Part shown: in pieces, positions 29,558-39,392 of the stretch
Layout of the letters: each line of letters starts with the position of its first letter
Position numbering within the stretch: position 1 is the stretch's first letter
From: Terrimicrobium sacchariphilum
GTDB taxonomy: Bacteria > Verrucomicrobiota > Verrucomicrobiia > Chthoniobacterales > Terrimicrobiaceae
Assembly: GCF_001613545.1 (NCBI RefSeq)
Contig: NZ_BDCO01000002.1
Coordinates: 3,348,001-3,412,000, forward strand
Direction: 5' to 3'
DNA length: 64,000 nucleotides
Position numbers and translations under genes: made by a program
The notes under the pieces: generated by a model
The model's input: the letters and a program-made list of their open reading frames with translations, nothing else
The model's database searches: none
Told to the model about the DNA's origin: nothing

Positions 29558-31213
29558 ATGACTTTCCAGCCCACCCACGGCCTCATCCTGGCCTGCCTCC
29601 TCGGCGTGGCATCCCGAGGAGGAGCCACTTCCCCCATTCCTTCGGACCTCACTCCCGCCATCATTGTGGACACGAGCAAGGAACGCGTGGCCGAGGGAAA
29701 ATTCCAGCCCTCCTGGGAGTCCCTGCACCAGTACGAGATACCCGGATGGTTTCGCGATGCGAAGTTTGGGATCTGGGCACACTGGGGACCGCAATGTCAG
29801 CCCGAGGCAGGAGACTGGTACGGTCGCAACATGTACATGGAGGGAAATGGCCAGTACTCCTCGCATCTCAATCTCTACGGACATCCGTCAAAGTCCGGCT
29901 TCAAGGATGTCATCCACGAATGGAAGGCCGAGCATTGGAATCCCTCCGACCTGGTAGCCCGGTTTCAGCGCGCCGGAGCTCAGTACGTCATGACCATGGC
30001 CAATCATCATGACAACCTCGACCTTTGGGATAGCCAATACCAGCCATGGAACTCGGTGAAAGTCGGGCCGCGCCAGGACATCATTGCCGGCTGGGCCGCC
30101 GCAGCGCGCAAAGCCGGGATCCCCTTCGGAGTGAGCGTGCATGCCGCCCATGCCTGGACCTGGTACGAATCCGCCCAAGGAGCTGATACGAAGGGACCTC
30201 TGGCAGGCATCCCCTACGATGGCAACCTCACCAAGGACGATGGAAAGGGCCTTTGGTGGGACGGCCTCGACCCGCAGGATCTGTACGCACAAAATCATCC
30301 CCCCAGCACCTCCTCCGGCTACAAAGAGGGGCAGTGGGACTGGGGCGGAGGGGTCACGCCGCCCGACCAGGCATATTGTGATAAGTTCTACAACCGCACC
30401 ATGGACCTCATCAACCGGGTCCAGCCTGACCTGATCTACTTTGATGACACCGCACTGCCGCTCTGGCCCGTAAGCGACGCCGGACTCAAGATCGCCGCAC
30501 ATTATTACAACCAGAACATGAAGGCCCACAATGGGCGACTGACGGCGGTCATGTTTGGGAAAGTACTTACTGAAGACCAAAAGGGCGCCATGGTCCTGGA
30601 CATCGAGCGCGGCGCGGCAAGGGACATCCAGCCACTCGCCTGGCAGTCGGATACCTGCCTGGGTGACTGGCACTACAACCGCAGCTACTTCAACGGCGGC
30701 ATGTATCGCTCTGCCACGAACGTCATCCGGATGCTCGTCGACATCGTCAGCAAAAACGGCAACCTCCTCCTCAGCGTGCCCGTACGGGGTGATGGCACCA
30801 TCGACGAAAAGGAACAGGCGATCCTGGACAAAGTCGGCCAGTGGATGGATGTGAACAAGGAAAGCATCATCGGGACTCGCCCCTGGTCAGTCTTTGCAGA
30901 GGAAATCGTGTCAGACTCTCCGGATGAAAAGGCAAAATCGGATGGCAATCTCACCGGCTATCGATTCGCCACCAAGGGAAACACTCTTTATGTCACCGTA
31001 TTCGGCGCGACTGAATCCATCATGAAGATCAGCGCCCTCGGTTCACAGTCTTCCCATCTCGATCAGGCGATCACAGCAGTGGAGCAACTGGGCCACGGTC
31101 CGGTACGCTGGCAACAGACCTCCGCTCACCTCGAGATCACCCCTTCGCTGCCGGTCGCAAGCGATGCTGCCACCGTTTTTAAAGTGACGCTTAGGTCCGC
31201 CGTTTCATTGTAA
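29558..31213 (+). CDS. Secreted GH29-type alpha-L-fucosidase
   Basis: 551 aa from the ATG at 29558, 22 bp after the PEP-CTERM gene. A signal peptide covers 1-24 (ILACLLGVASRGGATS). GH29 marks are WFRDAKFGIWAHWGPQ (64-79), the AQYVMTMANHHDNLDLWDS substrate-binding segment (141-159) and the nucleophile region DLIYFDD with Asp296. A C-terminal beta domain follows from about 440. YFDD instead of the usual WFDG, and the long insertion after residue 200, place it away from the best-known members, so exact substrate is uncertain. The stop codon lies inside a 17-bp palindrome that precedes the first GH2 gene. Confidence 0.88.
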   Translation: MTFQPTHGLILACLLGVASRGGATSPIPSDLTPAIIVDTSKERVAEGKFQPSWESLHQYEIPGWFRDAKFGIWAHWGPQCQPEAGDWYGRNMYMEGNGQYSSHLNLYGHPSKSGFKDVIHEWKAEHWNPSDLVARFQRAGAQYVMTMANHHDNLDLWDSQYQPWNSVKVGPRQDIIAGWAAAARKAGIPFGVSVHAAHAWTWYESAQGADTKGPLAGIPYDGNLTKDDGKGLWWDGLDPQDLYAQNHPPSTSSGYKEGQWDWGGGVTPPDQAYCDKFYNRTMDLINRVQPDLIYFDDTALPLWPVSDAGLKIAAHYYNQNMKAHNGRLTAVMFGKVLTEDQKGAMVLDIERGAARDIQPLAWQSDTCLGDWHYNRSYFNGGMYRSATNVIRMLVDIVSKNGNLLLSVPVRGDGTIDEKEQAILDKVGQWMDVNKESIIGTRPWSVFAEEIVSDSPDEKAKSDGNLTGYRFATKGNTLYVTVFGATESIMKISALGSQSSHLDQAITAVEQLGHGPVRWQQTSAHLEITPSLPVASDAATVFKVTLRSAVSL

Positions 31214-31223
31214 CTGTTACAAT
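31207..31223. promoter_or_regulatory. 17-bp palindrome ATTGTAACTGTTACAAT, candidate operator
   Basis: Perfect two-fold symmetry around 31215. It overlaps the GH29 stop codon and lies 158 bp before the GH2 start. TTGTAA at 31209, 17 nt, TATTGA could be a promoter whose -35 lies within the site, so a bound repressor would block it. Confidence 0.6.
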
Positions 31224-31380
31224 TTATCTCTATTGAGAGCACCCCGTCGAACTGATACCCGCATGATCACAGGTGTCATCCTGCCACCACGACATGCCGG
31301 GGCTACCGAAAGGGCCGCTCTGCTTTGCCGGACGTGAAAATGCCCGACTCCCCAGACAACCCATTTGTTCCGATACGATC

Positions 31381-33351
31381 ATGACACCCGTACGATTCGC
31401 CTCCCTCCTGCTTTCCTCACTCCTCTTCTGCACCCCCCTTCCCGCGAAGGAGCGGAAGGGAGAACAAGTCGAGTCTCTGAACGGAAAATGGGATTTCACC
31501 ACGGACAGCCAGGTAGCCACGAGCGCCTCTGGCACGTGGGACAAAATGGAGGTGCCAGGGAACTGGGATACCACCCCGCAGTACTCCACCTATCGCGGCA
31601 CCGCCTGGTACCGGCGGGAGTTCACCGTCCCAGCCGAATGGAAGGGCAAACGCGTGCGACTGAAATTTGACTCCGTCTACCACATCGCCGAGGTCACCCT
31701 GAACGGCCAGGTGCTGGGCAAGCACGTCGGCGGGTATACGCCGTTCGCCTTTGACGTGACCGACACGGTCCGCTACGGCGGGTCAAATACCCTGCTCGTC
31801 AGCGCCGACAACTCCTACAAACGCGGAGCCTGGTGGGCCTGGGGCGGCATCAGCCGTGCTGTGTCGCTCATCGCCAACAACGATGCCCGTATCGTCTGGC
31901 AACATATCACAGCCGATCCCAATCTCGCCACGGGCGCAGCCCCGATCGTAATCCAGTACAAGGTCGCAAACTCGAGCGACAAACCACTCGCCGTCGAGTT
32001 GGTCTCCCAGATCACCGGCGTATCCATCGCTCCACTCTCCGTCAAAGGCATCGTCCCGGCCAAGGGCGAGACCATCCTCGAAGCACGCGCCGTATTGCCA
32101 AAGAAGGACGTGCGGCTCTGGCACTTTGACCATCCCAACCTCTACGCCTGCGAGACGACATTGAGCACCGGGACGACCGTGTTGAATTCCGCCTCGGATC
32201 GCTTCGGCATTCGCAAGGTCGAGGTGACCAAGGACGGACTCTTTCTGAACGGCGAGCAGATCCGCGCCGGCGGCTACAATCGCGTCAGCGACAGCAACAA
32301 GACCGGAAGCACGGAGCCGGATTCCCTGGTCAAGGGCGACGTCGATTTGATGAAAAAATCAGGAGCCGTGATAGCCCGACTGATGCACGTACCCCTCGCG
32401 CCCAACCTGCTCGATTACCTGGATGAAAAGGGCATGTTGATCTTTGGCGAGATCCCGGTGTGGGGAGACAACGATCCCCAAAAGGTCAAAGACAACCCTC
32501 GCACCAGGCAGTGGCTGAAGGAAATGATCGAGCGCGATTACAATCACCCATGTATCATCGGATGGAGTCCCGGCAACGAGCTCACCTGGCATATGGACTA
32601 CATCGCCTCGATGAAGGACTACATCCTTAAGGAACTCGATCCCCACCGTCTCGTCTCCTATGCCAGCTTCACTGCTTCTCGCAAGGAGTACAATCCCACG
32701 AATGATCCCGTCTCCGTGGTGGACCTGGCCATGCTGAATACCTATAGCGGCAACCCGGCAAGCTTCGCCGGCGCCGCCGCGGCACTGCGCTCGAAATGGC
32801 CCGACAAAGCGCTTTTTTTCTCCGAGTACGGCGACGGCCAGATCGGAGGAGGCTTGGATGCCCGGATCAAGAACATCGATGGCATCTGGGCGGCCATCGC
32901 CAAAAACCCGTGGGTCATCGGGGGCGCTCTCTGGACCTTCAACGACTACCGCAGTGACTATAAAGGCACGCCCGCCTCAGGCAACCGGGAGTGGGGCGTC
33001 GTGACTGTGGACCGCGAACTCAAGGCCGCCTACTGGCAGATGCGCAGGCTCTACAGCCCGGTTCATTCCATCCGCGCAGACAATGGAGTCCTCACCATCG
33101 TTCCCCGGAAACGCTCCGAAATACCCAGCTACACTCTGCGCGGCTATACGGTGCAATGGAAACTGTTGGATGCGGCAGGACAGACGGCCTCACAGGGTTC
33201 CCTCCCCGTGCCCGATCTCGCTCCCGACACCCCAGCCTGGACCACTCCGATCCCCGGCGCAAAAAACGCTGCATCCCTCTCAGTCACCCTGGTCACGCCG
33301 ACCGGATACGACGTCGCAGACTGGAACAGCGCCGAAACCAAACAACCCTAG
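31381..33351 (+). CDS. Secreted GH2 glycosidase (beta-galactosidase-like), copy 1
   Basis: 656 aa from the ATG at 31381 (signal peptide 1-22). The N-terminal GH2 sugar-binding domain spans about 28-175 (SLNGKWDFTTD, WYRREFTVP, GGYTPFAFDVTD, WWAWGGISR). An immunoglobulin-like domain follows (175-275), then the TIM barrel. Catalytic acid/base Glu400 lies in GWSPGNE and nucleophile Glu482 in FFSEYGDGQIGG. A C-terminal beta domain ends the protein. GH2 retains anomeric configuration; beta-galactosidase is likely, but glucuronidase or mannosidase activity cannot be excluded. It is cotranscribed with an alignable second copy 15 bp downstream. Confidence 0.9.
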   Translation: MTPVRFASLLLSSLLFCTPLPAKERKGEQVESLNGKWDFTTDSQVATSASGTWDKMEVPGNWDTTPQYSTYRGTAWYRREFTVPAEWKGKRVRLKFDSVYHIAEVTLNGQVLGKHVGGYTPFAFDVTDTVRYGGSNTLLVSADNSYKRGAWWAWGGISRAVSLIANNDARIVWQHITADPNLATGAAPIVIQYKVANSSDKPLAVELVSQITGVSIAPLSVKGIVPAKGETILEARAVLPKKDVRLWHFDHPNLYACETTLSTGTTVLNSASDRFGIRKVEVTKDGLFLNGEQIRAGGYNRVSDSNKTGSTEPDSLVKGDVDLMKKSGAVIARLMHVPLAPNLLDYLDEKGMLIFGEIPVWGDNDPQKVKDNPRTRQWLKEMIERDYNHPCIIGWSPGNELTWHMDYIASMKDYILKELDPHRLVSYASFTASRKEYNPTNDPVSVVDLAMLNTYSGNPASFAGAAAALRSKWPDKALFFSEYGDGQIGGGLDARIKNIDGIWAAIAKNPWVIGGALWTFNDYRSDYKGTPASGNREWGVVTVDRELKAAYWQMRRLYSPVHSIRADNGVLTIVPRKRSEIPSYTLRGYTVQWKLLDAAGQTASQGSLPVPDLAPDTPAWTTPIPGAKNAASLSVTLVTPTGYDVADWNSAETKQP

Positions 33352-33366
33352 ATTCCAAAAAACGGA

Positions 33367-35340
33367 ATGAAGTCATCCCTCCTGCCAAGTCTCCTTCTTT
33401 CGTCGCTCCTCCTGGCGGGCACCGTATTTGCCACAGACAGCGCGGGAGAAAACACCCAGTCCCTCGATGGAAAATGGGACTTCACCACTGATCCGGCCGT
33501 CGCGGAAAAGAACACCGGCTCATGGGATACTCTCGAGGTACCAGGGAACTGGGATACACAGCCCGCCTATGCCACTCACAAGGGGAAAGGCTGGTATCAG
33601 CGCGAATTCACCGTACCGGCCGATTGGAAAGGCCGTCCGGTGCGCCTTGTCTTCGACGCGGTCTATCATAAGGCCACGGTCACCCTGAACGGACAATCCC
33701 TGGGCAGCCACACAGGCGGGTATACTCCCTTTGAATTCGATGTCTCTGACACACTCCACTACGGAGCCGCCAATACACTCCAGGTTTGTGCCGACAACAC
33801 CTACGCCCGCGGAGCCTGGTGGCCGTGGGGCGGCATCAGCCGGAGCGTTCATCTGGTGGCAGACTCCGATGCCCGCATCGTCTGGCAGCATATCGACGCG
33901 GTGCCGGATCTGGTCACGGGATCAGCTTTGCTTTCCATCCGGTACAAGCTTGCCAATACCAGCGATAGTCCGCTCTCCGTAAGCCTCTCCTCGACCGTCG
34001 CCGGGACCTCGATCCCGCCGCTGACAGCTTCAGCGACCATCCCGCCCAAGAGTGAAACCATCGTCGAGGCAAGCACAACCCTGCCCAGGGCGGACGTGCG
34101 GCTCTGGCACTTCGATCATCCCAACCTCTACACCTTGGGATCCACGCTGCAGGTCGACGACCGCATCCTCCACTCTCTCCGCGCCCGTTTTGGCATCCGC
34201 AAAGTCGAAGTCACCAGCGATAGTCTCCTTCTGAATGGGGAAAAAGTCCGGCTCACAGGATTTAACCGCGTCAGCGACAGCAACACGACCGGCAACACCG
34301 AGCCGGATGCCCTCGTGAAAAAGGATGTCGACCTGATGAAGCGCGCGGGCGCGACGATGACTCGCATCATGCACTCTCCGCAGGCTCCCAACCTCCTCGA
34401 TTACCTGGATGAGAAAGGCATGCTGATCATCGCCGAGATCCCGGTGTGGGGGTGGGATGATCCCCAGGTCGTCAAAGACAACCCGCTCACCCGTCAATGG
34501 CTCAAGGAAATGATCGAGAGGGACTACAACCACCCTTGCATCATCGGCTGGAGTCCCGGCAACGAAATCAACAATCACTTCAACTACGTGGCCTCCATGA
34601 GCGACTATACCCGCCAAAACCTCGACCCTCATCGGCTCTTTGGCTACGTCAGCAACACGGCAAACCGCTCGGGATATACCCCGCAAAATGACCCGGTGAC
34701 AGTCAGCGACATCGCCTGCATCAATATTTACAGCCGCGCCGGGAAGGATTTTGCAGCGGCAGCGGAATCCGTTCGCGGCAAATGGCCGGATAAACCGGTC
34801 TTTTTCACGGAGTACGGCGCGGACCAGATCGGAGGCAAGCTGAGTTCAAAGATTCCCAACCTCGCCGATATCTGGAAAGGCATCGAAAAAAATCCCTACG
34901 TCATTGGCGCCTCGCTCTGGACGTTCAACGACTATCGCAGCGGGTACAAAGGCACCCCGGCTTCCGGAAACCGCGAATGGGGCGTCGTCACAGTCGACCG
35001 GGAGATCAAGGATGCCTACTGGCAGATCCGCAAGACCTACAGCCCCGTCCGCTCCCTCGAGGTCACCGGCAACACCCTTACCGTCACCCCGCGCTCCAGC
35101 GCCGATATCCCCAGCTACACTCTGCGAGGTTACACCATCAAGTGGTCACTCTCGGATCACGCCGGAAAGGTCACCGCGGAAGGCACACTGGACCTGCCCG
35201 ACCTCGCTCCCGACTCCGCGGCATGGACTGCTCCTCTCCCCGGCGCGGGGGCGGCTGCAAAGGTCACCATCACCTTGATCAGCCCGACCGGCTACGATGT
35301 CGATGACTGGACATCGCCCGTCCCTCCCGCCCAGAACTAA
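33367..35340 (+). CDS. Secreted GH2 glycosidase (beta-galactosidase-like), copy 2
   Basis: 657 aa. It aligns to copy 1 without gaps through the first 500 residues, including Glu400 (GWSPGNE) and Glu482 (FFTEYGADQIGG). It has its own signal peptide (1-22, TVFATDS). Differences cluster in loops of the sugar-binding and barrel domains (for example LTWHMDY versus INNHFNY after the acid/base), so the copies may differ in substrate. It is a tandem duplication kept intact, with the MFS transporter gene following. Confidence 0.9.
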   Translation: MKSSLLPSLLLSSLLLAGTVFATDSAGENTQSLDGKWDFTTDPAVAEKNTGSWDTLEVPGNWDTQPAYATHKGKGWYQREFTVPADWKGRPVRLVFDAVYHKATVTLNGQSLGSHTGGYTPFEFDVSDTLHYGAANTLQVCADNTYARGAWWPWGGISRSVHLVADSDARIVWQHIDAVPDLVTGSALLSIRYKLANTSDSPLSVSLSSTVAGTSIPPLTASATIPPKSETIVEASTTLPRADVRLWHFDHPNLYTLGSTLQVDDRILHSLRARFGIRKVEVTSDSLLLNGEKVRLTGFNRVSDSNTTGNTEPDALVKKDVDLMKRAGATMTRIMHSPQAPNLLDYLDEKGMLIIAEIPVWGWDDPQVVKDNPLTRQWLKEMIERDYNHPCIIGWSPGNEINNHFNYVASMSDYTRQNLDPHRLFGYVSNTANRSGYTPQNDPVTVSDIACINIYSRAGKDFAAAAESVRGKWPDKPVFFTEYGADQIGGKLSSKIPNLADIWKGIEKNPYVIGASLWTFNDYRSGYKGTPASGNREWGVVTVDREIKDAYWQIRKTYSPVRSLEVTGNTLTVTPRSSADIPSYTLRGYTIKWSLSDHAGKVTAEGTLDLPDLAPDSAAWTAPLPGAGAAAKVTITLISPTGYDVDDWTSPVPPAQN

Positions 35341-35353
35341 CTCCCATCGTACC

Positions 35354-36607
35354 GTGAAAAAAATCCCATACCTGAGATGGTGGATCGCCGTGGCGCTGTT
35401 CCTGGCCGCGGTGTTGAATTACATCGACCGCAGCGTGCTCGGGATGCTCGCGCCGACGATTCAGAAAGATCTCGATATCTCGGACCAGGGCTATGCCACG
35501 GTGGTGAACTGGTTTCTCGTCGCGTACACCTTTGCCTACCTTTTCTCGGGGCGGCTGGTCGACAAACTTGGTGAGCGGGTCAGCCTCGCACTCTTCGTCG
35601 GCTGGTGGTCGATCTCCAATGCCCTCACCGGTTTCGCCCAATCCGTCACCTCGCTATCCATCTTTCGCTGCATGCTCGGGCTTGGTGAAGCCGGCGGCTT
35701 CACCGCCTCACCCAAGGCTGTCTCGGAGTGGTTCCCTCCTGCAGAACGCGGCATGGCCATCGGACTTTACAGCCTGGGTGGCGCGGCGGGCGCGACCATC
35801 GCGCCAATCCTCGTGGCCGTCGTGGCCACACACTTCGGGTGGCGCTGGGTGTTTGCCGTCACACCTCTCCTGGCTTTGCCCTGGATCGTGCTCTGGCTGT
35901 GGCTCTACCGGCGCCCAGCGGAACACCCCCGCATCACGGAGGAGGAGAAGGCGCTCATTACCTCGACGATATCTCCCGATCCCAAGCCAGCGGCGAATGC
36001 GCCCAAGTCCTCCATCTGGGGCGAGGTCCTGCGCGAGCCTTTCGTCTGGCGCCTCATGCTTGCCCGCATGCTTACAGACCCGGTCTGGTACTTCATCCAG
36101 TTCTGGTTTGCCAAGTATCTCCATGACGTGCGCGGCCTTGACCAGAAAGGCGTCGCCATTCTCTGGGTGGTCTTCCTTGCGGCCGACGCCGGGTTCCTCC
36201 TGGGCGGTTTTTTCTCCGGCCGGCTCATTCGCCGCAATGTCGCAGCTCCCGCCTCCCGAGTGTGGCTCATGCTGGTGAGCGCCTGTCTGATGCCGCTGAT
36301 TTTTCTGATCCCGCAGGTATCCTCGCTCGGCCTGGTGCTGACCATCGCCGCGGTCGCGGCCTATGCTCACACCTCCTGGCTGAGCAATCTCACCTCCCTG
36401 GCGGTCGACATTTCGTCCAAGCGCTTCCTCGCCACGGCCTTTGGCGTCATCGCCTGCGGCAGCACGCTGGGCGGTATCATGATGAACCAGGTCGTCGCAT
36501 GGCTGGTCGGGCATCGTTCCTACAACGACTGCTTTTACATCATGGCTTTCCTACATCCGCTGGCCTTCCTCCTCGTCTTCCAACTACGCAAGCGTCTCCC
36601 GGCCTGA
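35354..36607 (+). CDS. MFS sugar-acid/sugar transporter
   Basis: 417 aa from the GTG at 35354 (MKKIPYLRWWIAVALF); an ATG at 35297 would overlap the GH2 gene and add a non-membrane tail. Twelve transmembrane helices are expected. The loop-2 motif RLVDKLGER and the helix-4 pattern FRCMLGLGEAGGFTASPKAVSEWF match the anion:cation symporter (hexuronate/galactonate, ExuT/DgoT-like) branch of the MFS. Placed among GH2 and GH97 genes, it probably imports a released monosaccharide or sugar acid with protons. Confidence 0.9.
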   Translation: MKKIPYLRWWIAVALFLAAVLNYIDRSVLGMLAPTIQKDLDISDQGYATVVNWFLVAYTFAYLFSGRLVDKLGERVSLALFVGWWSISNALTGFAQSVTSLSIFRCMLGLGEAGGFTASPKAVSEWFPPAERGMAIGLYSLGGAAGATIAPILVAVVATHFGWRWVFAVTPLLALPWIVLWLWLYRRPAEHPRITEEEKALITSTISPDPKPAANAPKSSIWGEVLREPFVWRLMLARMLTDPVWYFIQFWFAKYLHDVRGLDQKGVAILWVVFLAADAGFLLGGFFSGRLIRRNVAAPASRVWLMLVSACLMPLIFLIPQVSSLGLVLTIAAVAAYAHTSWLSNLTSLAVDISSKRFLATAFGVIACGSTLGGIMMNQVVAWLVGHRSYNDCFYIMAFLHPLAFLLVFQLRKRLPA

Positions 36608-36611
36608 TTTT

Positions 36612-38486
36612 GTGAATCGCCTCTTCCTCCCGATACTCCTGGTCCCCGGCCTGCTTTCCCTGGCACCCGCCGTGGAACTCAAGAGTCCGGACGGGCATCT
36701 CGTGGCGACCATCGAGACCGACTCCGCCCAAGACCTCGTCTACACAATCAGCCGGGACGGCAAAGTCCTGCTCGCGCCGTCTCGCATCGGCGTCACTATA
36801 GAAGGCGTCGACTTGGGAAAGGACGCCACCCTCGGCCAGGAAAAACGCGCCAGCATTGACGATCAATACCCAGTATTTGGCCCCAAGAGCATAGCTCGCA
36901 ATCGGGCGAATACTCTCGCTCTCAGCATCCGTCACGACGCCAGCGGCCAGAGTTGCACGCTGGAGGCCCGGGCTTTTGATGATGGTTTTGCGTGGAGGAT
37001 TATCTCCCCAGGCTCGGGCAGCCGCACGGTCCTGGGTGAGGCTTCCTCCTGGGTGCTGCCGGAAAAGAGCATCATCTGGTTCGGAGAACGCAACTCCCCA
37101 TGGAAGCTGCGCACCTACGCAGGTGAGTTTGTTTCTGCGCCCCTCTCGAAGCTCCCAACAGTCTCTTCACAGGGTCCGGTGCAATGCCCTCCCCTCCTGG
37201 CAGAGCTTCCAGACGGTCTCGGCTATATCCTGGTCACCGAGGCTGCCCTTGAGAACTACAGCGGCCTGCGGCTGCGAGCCATCGGTGAATCCACCTTGCA
37301 GGCGGACCTGGCCGATGGCCTCAAGGGCTTCCCGATCACGGGAGATCTCGTCACCCCATGGCGGGTGACGATTCTCGCCCGGGATCTCGATGGCCTTGTC
37401 AATACGGACATCATTTCCGCCCTGAATCCCCCGCCGGATGCCAGGCTCTTCCGCGACCTCAGCTACATCAAACCGGGCCGGAGCGTCTGGCGATGGTGGA
37501 GCAAGGGAACCGGCTCGCCCGATGAGGAACGTGCCATGATCGATGATGCCGCCGCCTTGGGCTTTGAGTATTCCCTCGTCGATGATGGCTGGGCCAAATG
37601 GCCGGATGCCTGGAAAAGGATCCGCGAGCTTGCCACCCATGGGAGCAGCCGCAAGGTCGGCCTGTTGATCTGGAAGGACAGCAACGAGATCAGCAATCCC
37701 GCCGGTGATTATGCGGCCATGAGGTCATTTCTCGATTCCGCTAAATCCGCCGGGGTGGCGGGAGTGAAGGTCGATTTCTTCAACTCCGAATCCCAGGCGA
37801 GCATCGCCTTCCAGCGCCGCCTCCTGGTTCTAGCTGCAGAGCGCAAACTGCTTGTGATCCTTCATGGCATCCAGAAACCCACGGGCGAGTCCCGCACTTT
37901 CCCCAATGAAATCACACGGGAAGGCGTGCGTGGCCTCGAGTTGAATCACATGACGGAAGGAATGATCCCGGCGAGCCACAATGCGGCGCTGCCTTTCATC
38001 CGTTATGTCGTCGGTCCCGGCGACTACACGCCGCTCGGCTACAGCACGCCTGGCGACACCACGTGGGCGCATCAGTTGACCACCGTCATCACCACCGGCT
38101 CGCCGCTCATGGTCATCGCGGAAAATCCCGCCATGCTTTTGCGCGATCCCGCGGTGAGACCAGCCCTCGATGTGCTCAAGGCCATTCCCACCACCTGGGA
38201 TGAGACGCGAGTCCTGCCACAGAGCCGCATCGGCGAACTCGCCATCCTCGCCCGACGCAAGGGCAGCGACTGGTTCCTCGCCATCCTGGCCGGAGACAGA
38301 CCCGCCTCTCTCGCCAACCTCGATCTTTCGTTCCTCGGCCATTCCTCCTATCAGGCGGTGATGATCACCAGCCCTTCACAAAAGGCTCTGGAGCGCAAGG
38401 AGTGGCAGACCGGCGCGGACACTTCTCCCCTGCCCGCACAACTCGCCTCCAATGACGGACTGGTAATCTGGTTTCGGAAACTCTGA
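36612..38486 (+). CDS. GH97 alpha-glycosidase, retaining type
   Basis: 624 aa starting at a GTG 4 bp after the MFS stop. A signal peptide covers 1-20. The N-terminal beta-supersandwich (about 21-270) starts VELKSPDGHLVATIETD, typical of GH97. The barrel contains SLVDDGWAKWP (321-331) and GVKVDFFNSESQ with Asp388, the nucleophile position of retaining GH97 alpha-galactosidases; inverting alpha-glucosidases lack it. The following ELNHMTEGMIPASHNAALPF is conserved too. A C-terminal beta domain ends the protein. It probably acts on alpha-galactosides or a similar alpha-linkage. It is the last gene of the plus-strand cluster. Confidence 0.9.
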   Translation: MNRLFLPILLVPGLLSLAPAVELKSPDGHLVATIETDSAQDLVYTISRDGKVLLAPSRIGVTIEGVDLGKDATLGQEKRASIDDQYPVFGPKSIARNRANTLALSIRHDASGQSCTLEARAFDDGFAWRIISPGSGSRTVLGEASSWVLPEKSIIWFGERNSPWKLRTYAGEFVSAPLSKLPTVSSQGPVQCPPLLAELPDGLGYILVTEAALENYSGLRLRAIGESTLQADLADGLKGFPITGDLVTPWRVTILARDLDGLVNTDIISALNPPPDARLFRDLSYIKPGRSVWRWWSKGTGSPDEERAMIDDAAALGFEYSLVDDGWAKWPDAWKRIRELATHGSSRKVGLLIWKDSNEISNPAGDYAAMRSFLDSAKSAGVAGVKVDFFNSESQASIAFQRRLLVLAAERKLLVILHGIQKPTGESRTFPNEITREGVRGLELNHMTEGMIPASHNAALPFIRYVVGPGDYTPLGYSTPGDTTWAHQLTTVITTGSPLMVIAENPAMLLRDPAVRPALDVLKAIPTTWDETRVLPQSRIGELAILARRKGSDWFLAILAGDRPASLANLDLSFLGHSSYQAVMITSPSQKALERKEWQTGADTSPLPAQLASNDGLVIWFRKL

Positions 38487-38522
38487 AGCAATTGATCTGA
38501 TACTCGGCACCGGAAAGCTCCT

Positions 38523-38558
38523 CACCTTGGGTGCCAGCGAACAGGCACGCCCAGGGTG
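38523..38558 (+). terminator. Hairpin downstream of GH97 gene
   Basis: CACCTTGGGTGCC (38523-38535) pairs with GGCACGCCCAGGGTG (38544-38558), with a 2-nt bulge. There is no T-run, so it may be a weak or two-way terminator between convergent genes. Confidence 0.4.
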
Positions 38559-38598
38559 CCACCATCGCGACCCAACCGGACCGTGCATTTACCAGTTC

Positions 38599-39258
38599 CT
38601 ATTTATCCGACGTGTCCACGATCTGGATCGCTGCAAGCGGCGAACGAAAATCCCCACTTTTGTCGCCATTCCAGCCATGATTCACAGTCGTCAGATCAAT
38701 GTCCCCCGCGAGACCATTGATGATGAGATAGGTGCCGCTGGCTTCTTCCGAAGGCTTCTCGCCATCCAGTTCCGTAGCCTGCTTCAGCCCGGTTTCTGAC
38801 GGAGCCACGCAGATCGTGTGATTGATGTCATTCACCTTGTAGGTAGAGCGCGAGGGAACCTTCGGCTTTCCGGAAAAGTAAATATATAGATCGAAGGATT
38901 TGTACGGGATCCCCTTGAGCTTCACCGTGGCAGGTTTGCCTCCGGAACCGCCATCCAGATAGGTTTTGAGCAGGCGCTCGTCGACAGATTCATCACCGAT
39001 GAACTTGCCCCAGGTATTGCCCGACGACCATTCCAGCGTCACCGGGATTTTCTTTCCCGCCGAGTCAGTCAGCTCAGTCACGCTGCCGGTAGGATTGGAG
39101 AGCGAGTTCCAGCGAATCTGCGGCACCGCACCCGCCGTCTCCTCGGGATAAAGTTCGCCGCGTTCCGAGCCAAACTTCAGACCGACTGAGTCGCCAGCCT
39201 GCAGAATTCCGGAAAATGCCACGATGGCGGCCAGGGGAAGAACATGCCGGATGCGCAT
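38599..39258 (-). CDS. Secreted beta-rich protein, paralogue of 58492-59160
   Basis: 219 aa. A signal peptide covers 1-21 (LQAGDS). The mature part begins SVGLKFGSERGELYPEETAG and contains YLDGGSGGKPATVKLKGIPY, YIYFSGK and the ending SGDFRSPLAAIQIVD. These landmarks recur in the same order in the protein at 58492-59160. The fold looks like a galactose-binding or malectin-like sandwich; no enzyme motif is seen. Both copies sit beside glycoside hydrolases and have an AT-rich upstream stretch containing ATCGAT. Probably a carbohydrate- or surface-binding protein. Confidence 0.75.
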   Translation of the reverse strand: MRIRHVLPLAAIVAFSGILQAGDSVGLKFGSERGELYPEETAGAVPQIRWNSLSNPTGSVTELTDSAGKKIPVTLEWSSGNTWGKFIGDESVDERLLKTYLDGGSGGKPATVKLKGIPYKSFDLYIYFSGKPKVPSRSTYKVNDINHTICVAPSETGLKQATELDGEKPSEEASGTYLIINGLAGDIDLTTVNHGWNGDKSGDFRSPLAAIQIVDTSDK

Positions 39259-39275
39259 AAACTACCCCTATACAC

Positions 39276-39289
39276 ATCGATATATAATT
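39276..39289 (-). promoter_or_regulatory. AT-rich ATCGAT element upstream of secreted-protein gene
   Basis: Minus-strand AATTATATATCGAT lies 18 bp upstream of the start at 39258. A similar AATTTAAATCGAT lies upstream of the paralogous gene at 59160. This may be a promoter, operator or both. Confidence 0.35.
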
Positions 39290-39392
39290 CAAGTATTTTA
39301 AGATCATCCGAAAATTTCCCAAGCCAGATATGACAGTGGTAATCCCGGGCAACCTTGCGACCACCGGCTCGCGTCACTTGCGAGCCATATGC

